Of a stretch of DNA of 64,000 nt, positions 56,850 through 64,000 are shown in pieces. The position numbers were made by a program, and so were the translations under genes. The notes under the pieces were generated by a model. The model saw only the letters and a program-made list of their open reading frames with translations, ran no database searches and had not been told where the DNA came from. Source of the DNA: Setophaga petechia (lineage: Eukaryota > Chordata > Aves > Passeriformes > Parulidae); the NCBI GenBank assembly GCA_024362935.1, contig JANCRA010000001.1:65624930-65688929 (forward strand), in the 5' to 3' direction. How positions within the stretch are numbered: position 1 is the first letter of the stretch; each line of letters opens with the position of its first letter.

Positions 56850-58000
56850 ATTACCTTTGCAGTGCACTGTAGCATAGGCCTCTAGTCACCTACATCTAAG
56901 CAAATACCTTTTTCACTGTATCTCCAAAGGAGAATCTTTGCCTGTTGAGAAAACAGCTCCCATGGTTTTTAAAAGGGTACAAGAAGGTCTGCAGAGTGTT
57001 TTGCAAGAAGTACAAGAAAGTTGTCCAAAACCCCTAAAATTCGAATTGTACTGGGAAAGGAAAATGCAGGAGAGTGGAAAGGTACTGTTTTCTATCAGTT
57101 TGCAAACTGTGCCACAATGCAAGTGTTGTGCAGCCTTTACCTTTGCAGTGCGCTGTAGCAAGTGCCTCTAGCCACCTACATCTAAGCAAATACCTTTTTC
57201 ACTGTATCTCCTAAGGAGAAACTTTGCCTTTTGAGAAAACAGCCCCCATGGTTTTTAAAAGGGTACAAGAAGGTCTGCAGAGTGTTTTGCAAGAAGTACA
57301 AGAAAGTTGTCCAAAACCCCTAAAATTCGAATTGCACTAAGAAAGGAAAATGCAGGAGAGTGGAAAGGTACTGTTTTCCCTCAGTTTGCAAGCTGCTTAC
57401 AAAATGTCAGTGTTTTGCAGCCTTTAGCTTTGCAGCGTCCTGTAGCAAGTGTCTCTAGTCACCTACATCTAAGCAAATTCCTTTTTCACAATGTCTCGCA
57501 AGGAGAAACTCTGCCTGCTGAGAAAACACCTCCCATGGTGTTTTAGAAGGTACAAGAAGGTCTGCAGAGTGTTTTGCAAGAAGTAAAAGAAAATTGTCCA
57601 AAACCCCTTCGATTTGAATTTCGCTGGGTAAGGAAAATGCAGGAGAGTGCAGGGGTACTGTTTTCCATCAGTTTGCAAACTGTGCTACAATGCAAGTGTT
57701 GTGCAGCCTTTACCTTTGCAGTGCACTGTAGCAAGTGCCTCTAATCACCTACATCTAAGCAAATACCTTTTTCACTGTATCTCCAAAGGAGAAACTCTGC
57801 CTGCTGAGAAAACATCTGCCATGGTGTTTTAGAAGGTACAAGAAGGTCTGCAGAGTGTTTTGCAAGAAGTACAAGAAAGTTGTCCAAAACCCCTAAAATT
57901 CGAATTGTACTGGGAAAGGAAAATGCAGGAGAGTGGAAAGGTACTGTTTTCTATCAGTTTGCAAACTGTGCCACAATGCAAGTGTTGTGCAGCCATTACC
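56850..58000 (+). repeat. Satellite block 23 (4-monomer unit with B/A chimera)
   Basis: Monomers B 57021, A1 57307, B-to-A chimera 57594, then L from 57880. The 57594 monomer is B up to ctccaaaggag, then A (aaactctgcctgctgag onward), with ctgccatgg as seen at 39083 and 50158. The B at 57021 ends with ctcctaaggagaaac, a variant also seen in the 2249 monomer. Confidence 0.9.
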
Positions 58001-58542
58001 TGAAGTTGGGCTGGCCGATGTTAGAGATGCCCGGCAAGCTTGCCAGCCCGCTTGCAGTCAGCAGAGACGTGGCCACAGTTCAGCTTCAGCCCGTGGGTGA
58101 AGTGAAGGAGAGACTCTCCAGTGTCAGGCGCAGTCAGGTCTATTGTGTTCCCACTGGAATCTGAAAAGTGGAGGGTCCCGAGGGCGGGACCGTAACAGGT
58201 TATAAAGAGAGTGGGAGGTATGGGGTGGCAACATTCAGGAACAAATGGGGGTCCAGGGAAGGGTGTTACAAAAATGATACACATGGAAGGAAAACTAAAG
58301 GGGAAGAACTTAGGGAGGGGCCCCGGCCCCCTAACCAATCACTCGACGACCTAGTGAGAGATTTCTAGAAAAAGAGGCAGAAGGGCCAAGTGACTGGCAG
58401 GAAGCCGGGGGTGGAGAATGGAGAGAATACATTAGTTGTCATGGTAACTAAGGAGAGGTCAGGCGATTGACACTTAACTGGAGAAAAACTTGGGCAGAAA
58501 CATAGCCAAAACAACTGAGGGGGAGCAGAACAAACCACAACA
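58001..58542 (-). mobile_element. Solo LTR copy 23
   Basis: Complete 542-bp LTR, ATTACC flanks, consensus by eye. It lies only 1,693 bp after copy 22, the closest spacing in the window. Confidence 0.88.
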
Positions 58543-61125
58543 ATTACCTTTGCAGTGCACTGTAGCATAGGCCTCTAGTCACCTACATCTAAGCAAATAC
58601 CTTTTTCACTGTATCTCCAAAGGAGAATCTTTGCCTGTTGAGAAAACAGCTCCCATGGTTTTTAAAAGGGTACAAGAAGGTCTGCAGAGTGTTTTGCAAG
58701 AAGTACAAGAAAGTTGTCCAAAACCCCTAAAATTCGAATTGTACTGGGAAAGGAAAATGCAGGAGAGTGGAAAGGTACTGTTTTCCCTCAGTTTGCAAGC
58801 TGCTTACAAAATGTCAGTGTTTTGCAGCCTTTAGCTTTGCAGCGTCCTGTAGGAAGTGTCTCAAGTCACCTACATCTAAGCATATTCCTTTTTCACAATG
58901 TCTCGCAAGGAGAAACTCTGCCTGCTGAGAAAACATCTCCCATGGTGTTTTAGAAGGTACAAGAAGGTCTGCAGAGTGTTTTGCAAGAAGTACAAGAAAG
59001 TTGTCCAAAACCCCTTCGATTCGAATTGTACTGGGAAAGGAAAATGCAGGAGAGTGGAAAGGTACTGTTTTCTCTCAGTTTGCAAGCTGCTTACAAAATA
59101 CCAGTGTTGTGCAGCCTTTAGCTTTGCAGCGTCCTGTAGCAAGTGTCTCTAGTCACCTACATCTAAGCATATTCCTTTTTCACAATATCTCGCAAGGAGA
59201 AACTGCCTGCTGAGAAAACATCTCCCATGGTGTTTAAGAAGGTACAAGAAGGTCTGCAGAGTGTTTTGCAAGAAGTAAAAGAAAGTTGTCCAAAACCCCT
59301 AAAATTCAAATTGTACTGGGTAAGGAAAATGCAGGAGAGCGCAGGGGTACTGTTTTCTATCAGTTTGCAAACTGCGCCACAATGCAAGTGTTGTGCAGCC
59401 TTTACCTTTGCAGTGCACAGTAGCAAGTGCCTCTAGCCACCTACATCTAAGCAAATACCTTTTTCACTGTATCTCCAAAGGAGAATCTTTGCCTGTTGAG
59501 CAAACAGCTCCCATGGTTTTTAAAAGGGTACAAGAAGGTCTGCAGAGTGTTTTGCAAGAAGTACAAGAAAGTTGTCCAAAACCCCTAAAATTCGAATTGT
59601 ACTGGGAAAGGAAAATGCAGGAGAGTGGAAAGGTACTGTTTTCTATCAGTTTGCAAACTGTGCCACAATGCCAGTGTTGTGCAGCCTTTAGCTTTGCAGC
59701 GTCCTGTAGCAAGTGTCTCTAGTCACCTACATCTAAGCATATTCCTTTTTAACAATGTTTCACAAGCACAGACTCTGCCTGCTGAGAAAACATCTCCCAT
59801 GGTGTTTTAGAAGGTACAAGAAGGTCTGCAGAGTGTTTTGCAAGAAGTACAAGAAAGTTGTCCAAAACCCCTAAAATTCGAATTGTACTGGGAAAGGAAA
59901 ATGCAGGAGAGTGGAAAGGTACTGTTTTCTCTCAGTTTGCAAGCTGCTTACAAAATGCCAGTGTTGTGCAGCCTTTAGCTTTGCAGCGTCCTGTAGCAAG
60001 TGTCTCTAGTCACCTACATCTAAGCATATTCCTTTTTCACAATGTTTCACAAGCAGAGACTCTGCCTGCTGAGAAAACATCTCCCATGGTGTTTTAGAAG
60101 GTACAAGAAGGTCTGCAGAGTGTTTTGCAAGAAGTAAAAGAAAATTGTCCAAAACCCCTTCGATTCGAATTGTACTGGGAAATGAAAACGCAGGAGAGTG
60201 GAAAGGTACTGTTTTCTCTCAGTTTGCAAGCTGCTTACAAAATGCCAGTGTTGTGCAGCCTTTAGCTTTGCAGCGTCCTGTAGCAAGTGTCTCTAGTCAC
60301 CTACATCTAAGCATATTCCTTTTTAACAATGTTTCGCAAGCAGAGACTCTGCCTGCTGAGAAAACATCTCCCATGGTGTTTTAGAAGGTAGAAGAAGGTC
60401 TGCAGAGTGTTTTGCAAGAAGTAAAAGAAAGTTGTCCAAAACCCCTTCGATTTGAATTTCGCTGGGTAAGGAAAATGCAGGAGAGTGCAGGGGTACTGTT
60501 TTCCATCAGTTTGCAAACTGTGCTACAATGCAAGTGTTGTGCAGCCTTTACCTTTGCAGTGCACTGTAGCAAGTGCCTCTAATCACTTACATCTAAGCAA
60601 ATACCTTTTTCACTGTATCTCCAAAGGAGAATCTTTGCCTGTTGAGAAAACAGCTCCCATGGTTTTTAAAAGGGTACAAGAAGGTCTGCAGAGTGTTTTG
60701 CAAGAAGTACAAGAAAGTTGTCCAAAACCCCTAAAATTCGAATTGCACTAAGAAAGGAAAATGCAGGAGAGTGGAAAGGTACTGTTTTCTCTCAGTTTGC
60801 AAGCTGCTTACAAAATGTCAGTGTTTTGCAGCCTTTAGCTTTGCAGCGTCCTGTAGCAAGTGTCTCTAGTCACCTATATTTAAGCATATTCTTTTTTCAC
60901 AATGTCTCGCAAGGAGAAACTCTGCCTGCTGAGAAAACATCTCCCATGGTGTTTTAGAAGGTACAAGAAGGTCTGCAGAGTGTTTTGCAAGAAGTACAAG
61001 AAAGTTGTCCAAAACCCCTAAAATTCGAATTGTACTGGGAAAGGAAAATGCAGGAGAGTGGAAAGGTACTGTTTTCTCTCAGTTTGGAAACTGTGCCACA
61101 ATGCAAGTGTTGTGCAGCCATTACC
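58543..61125 (+). repeat. Satellite block 24 (9-monomer unit, irregular)
   Basis: Monomers A1 58714, A2 59001, B 59286, H 59572, A2 59858, A2 60145, B 60432, A1 60718, then L from 61005. The 59001 monomer lost two bases (gagaaactgcctg for gagaaactctgcctg, near 59202) and ends gtgtttaagaagg. The L monomer is preceded directly by A1, not A2, and has tttggaaactg. Confidence 0.9.
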
Positions 61126-61667
61126 TGAAGTTGGGCTGGCCGATGTTAGAGATGCCCGGCAAGCTTGCCAGCCCGCTTGCAGTCAGCAGAGACGTGGCCA
61201 CAGTTCAGCTTCAGCCCGTGGGTGAAGTGAAGGAGAGACTCTCCAGTGTCAGGCGCAGTCAGGTCTATTGTGTTCCCACTGGAATCTGAAAAGTGGAGGG
61301 TCCCGAGGGCGGGACCGTAACAGGTTATAAAGAGAGTGGGAGGTATGGGGTGGCAACATTCAGGAACAAATGGGGGTCCAGGGAAGGGTGTTACAAAAAT
61401 GATACACATGGAAGGAAAACTAAAGGGGAAGAACTTAGGGAGGGGCCCCGGCCCCCTAACCAATCACTCGACGACCTAGTGAGAGATTTCTAGAAAAAGA
61501 GGCAGAAGGGCCAAGTGACTGGCAGGAAGCCGGGGGTGGAGAATGGAGAGAATACATTAGTTGTCATGGTAACTAAGGAGAGGTCAGGCGATTGACACTT
61601 AACTGGAGAAAAACTTGGGCAGAAACATAGCCAAAACAACTGAGGGGGAGCAGAACAAACCACAACA
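61126..61667 (-). mobile_element. Solo LTR copy 24
   Basis: Complete 542-bp LTR, ATTACC flanks, consensus by eye; last complete copy. Confidence 0.88.
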
Positions 61668-63965
61668 ATTACCTTTGCAGTGCACTGTAGCATAGGCCTC
61701 TAGTCACCTACATCTAAGCAAATACCTTTTTCACTGTATCTCCAAAGGAGAATCTTTGCCTGTTGAGAAAACAGCTCCCATGGTTTTTAAAAGGGTACAA
61801 GAAGGTCTGCAGAGTGTTTTGCAAGAAGTACAAGAAAGTTGTCCAAAACCCCTAAAATTCGAATTGCACTAAGAAAGGAAAATGCAGGAGAGTGGAAAGG
61901 TACTGTTTTCCCTCAGTTTGCAAGCTGCTTACAAAATGTCAGTGTTTTGCAGCCTTTAGCTTTGCAGCGTCCTGTAGGAAGTGTCTCAAGTCACCTACAT
62001 CTAAGCATATTCCTTTTTCACAATGTCTCGCAAGGAGAAACTCTGCCTGCTGAGAAAACATCTCCCATGGTGTTTTAGAAGGTACAAGAAGGTCTGCAGA
62101 GTGTTTTGCAAGAAGTACAAGAAAGTTGTCCAAAACCCCTTCGATTCGAATTGTACTGGGAAAGGAAAATGCAGGAGAGTGGAAAGGTACTGTTTTCTCT
62201 CAGTTTGCAAGCTGCTTACAAAATACCAGTGTTGTGCAGCCTTTAGCTTTGCAGCGTCCTGTAGCAAGTGTCTCTAGTCACCTACATCTAAGCATATTCC
62301 TTTTTCACAATATCTCGCAAGGAGAAACTCTGCCTGCTGAGAAAACATCTCCCATGGTGTTTTAGAAGGTACAAGAAGGTCTGCAGAGTGTTTTGCAAGA
62401 AGTAAAAGAAAGTTGTCCAAAACCCCTTCGATTTGAATTTCGCTGGGTAAGGAAAATGCAGGAGAGTGCAGGGGTACTGTTTTCCATCAGTTTGCAAACT
62501 GTGCTACAATGCAAGTGTTGTGCAGCCTTTACCTTTGCAGTGCACTGTAGCAAGTGCCTCTAGCCACCTACATCTAAGCAAATACCTTTTTCACTGTATC
62601 TCCAAAGGAGAATCTTTGCCTGTTCAGAAAACAGCTCCCATGGTTTTTAAAAGGGTACAAGAAGGTCTGCAGAGTGTTTTGCAAGAAGTACAAGAAAGTT
62701 GTCCAAAACCCCTAAAATTCGAATTGTACTGGGAAAGGAAAATGCAGGAGAGTGGAAAGGTACTGTTTTCTATCAGTTTGCAAACTGTGCCACAATGCCA
62801 GTGTTGTGCAGCCTTTAGCTTTGCAGCGTCCTGTAGCAAGTGTCTCTAGTCACCTACATCTAAGCATATTCCTTTTTAATAATGTTTCAAAAGCACAGAC
62901 TCTGCCTGCTGAGAAAACATCTCCCATGGTGTTTTAGAAGGTAGAAGAAGGTCTGCAGAGTGTTTTGCAAGAAGTACAAGAAAGTTGTCCAAAACCCCTT
63001 CGATTTGAATTTCGCTGGGTAAGGAAAATGCAGGAGAGTGCAGGGGTACTGTTTTCCATCAGTTTGCAAACTGTGCTACAATGCAAGTGTTGTGCAGCCT
63101 TTACCTTTGCAGTGCACTGTAGCAAGTGCCTCTAATCACCTACATCTAAGCAAATACCTTTTTCACTGTATCTCCAAAGGAGAATCTTTGCCTGTTGAGA
63201 AAACAGCTCCCATGGTTTTTAAAAGGGTACAAGAAGGTCTGCAGAGTGTTTTGCAAGAAGTACAAGAAAGTTGTCCAAAACCCCTAAAATTCGAATTGTA
63301 CTAAGAAAGGAAAATGCAGGAGAGTGGAAAGGTACTGTTTTCTCTCAGTTTGCAAGCTGCTTACAAAATGTCAGTGTTTTGCAGCCTTTAGCTTTGCAGC
63401 GTCCTGTAGCAAGTGTCTCTAGTCACCTATATTTAAGCATATTCCTTTTTCACAATGTCTCGCAAGGAGAAACTCTGCCTGCTGAGAAAACATCTCCCAT
63501 GGTGTTTTAGAAGGTACAAGAAGGTCTGCAGAGTGTTTTGCAAGAAGTACAAGAAAGTTGTCCAAAACCCCTTCGATTCGAATTGTACTGGGAAAGGAAA
63601 ATGCAGGAGAGTGGAAAGGTACTGTTTTCTCTCAGTTTGCAAGCTGCTTACAAAATGCCAGTGTTGTGCAGCCTTTAGCTTTGCAGCGTCCTGTAGCAAG
63701 TGTCTCTAGTCACCTACATCTAAGCATATTCCTTTTTCACAATGTTTCACAAGCAGAGACTCTGCCTGCTGAGAAAACATCTCCCATGGTGTTTTAGAAG
63801 GTACAAGAAGGTCTGCAGAGTGTTTTGCAAGAAGTAAAAGAAAGTTGTTCAAAACCCCTAAAATTCGAATTGTACTGGGAAAGGAAAATGCAGGAGAGTG
63901 GAAAGGTACTGTTTTCTATCAGTTTGCAAACTGTGCCACAATGCAAGTGTTGTGCAGCCATTACC
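61668..63965 (+). repeat. Satellite block 25 (8-monomer unit of H type)
   Basis: Monomers A1 61839, A2 62126, B 62413, H 62699, B 62985, A1 63271, A2 63558, then L from 63845. It returns to the commonest unit. The 62413 monomer has a cttcgatttg head, unlike the second-order B of the other H-type units. Confidence 0.92.
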
Positions 63966-64000
63966 TGAAGTTGGGCTGGCCGATGTTAGAGATGCCCGGC
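63966..64000 (-). mobile_element. Solo LTR copy 25 (cut by window end)
   Basis: The first 35 bp of the same LTR, in the same register after ATTACC, with no difference from the other copies. The rest lies beyond the window. Confidence 0.85.

Larger units (their letters stand above)
1..64000. repeat. 287-bp satellite array with LTR-bearing higher-order repeats
   Basis: The full window is one uninterrupted head-to-tail satellite array. Monomers are 286-287 bp and all lie in one orientation; successive starts (for example 841, 1128, 1415) step by 286 or 287. A 542-bp LTR splits one B-type monomer in every 4 to 10. Each monomer contains a CCATGG site near the end of its variable half, a CTGCAG site in the conserved linker, a short internal direct repeat (acaagaag) and, in most, the 10-bp palindrome aattcgaatt. 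No unique sequence, gene, microsatellite tract or unrelated transposon is seen anywhere. Monomer classes A and B look roughly 80-85% alike by eye; copies of the same class are mostly above 95%. Both array edges lie outside the window. A bird or other vertebrate heterochromatic locus is inferred. Confidence 0.97.

Noticed and set aside
1..64000. CRISPR array or bacterial repeat region
   Set aside because: Repeats are about 287 bp and directly adjacent, with no unique spacers and no cas genes.

Overview
The whole 64-kb window is satellite DNA. I see no protein-coding gene, tRNA or rRNA. It is a head-to-tail array of about 177 monomers of 286-287 bp (176 complete, plus partial ones at both ends). 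One monomer type carries a 542-bp insertion with the marks of a solo retroviral LTR: TG...CA ends and a 6-bp target duplication (ATTACC). The array holds 24 complete LTR copies, and a 25th is cut by the right edge. A long single-family satellite, a solo LTR of endogenous-retrovirus type and the absence of compact genes point to a vertebrate. The LTR termini, read on the minus strand, and the 6-bp duplication resemble ERVK/alpharetrovirus-like LTRs of birds, so a bird heterochromatic, centromeric or sex-chromosome array is my best guess. That guess is from memory of family features, not from a search.

Monomer phase used here: each monomer starts at the TTG of the motif gTTGtccaaaacccc. Types recognised by eye are A1 (gtcagtgttttgcagcc in the middle, gcaaggagaaac later), A2 (ccagtgttgtgcagcc, gcaagcagagac), B (caaactgtgccacaatgc, then tttgcagtgcactg, ctccaaaggagaatc), H (B-left/A-right chimera), L (a B monomer split by the LTR, 834 bp in all), and a few other chimeras. 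The commonest order is A1-A2-B or A1-A2-L, which suggests an ancestral trimer of about 860 bp.

Layout. LTR-to-LTR units contain exactly 8,7,5,5,10,8 | 8,7,5,5,10,8 | 10,5,8,8,10,5,8 | 4,7,4,9,8 monomers. The first two groups are two copies of a 15.6-kb tandem super-repeat (about 1.4-17.0 kb and 17.0-32.6 kb). From about 30.5 to 52.6 kb lies a second super-repeat of about 11.07 kb in two copies, its first unit overlapping the end of the 15.6-kb repeat. From 52.6 kb to the end the order is irregular, with short LTR units and extra chimeric monomers. Nested inside the 15.6-kb unit is a 1,981-bp five-monomer unit duplicated in tandem.

Interpretation. A single LTR insertion into one B monomer was followed by repeated in-register unequal exchange, which amplified the LTR as part of the higher-order repeat. 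The LTR copies are almost identical to one another, while monomer classes differ visibly. If the LTR promoter is still active, every unit carries a candidate start site for transcription into the satellite.
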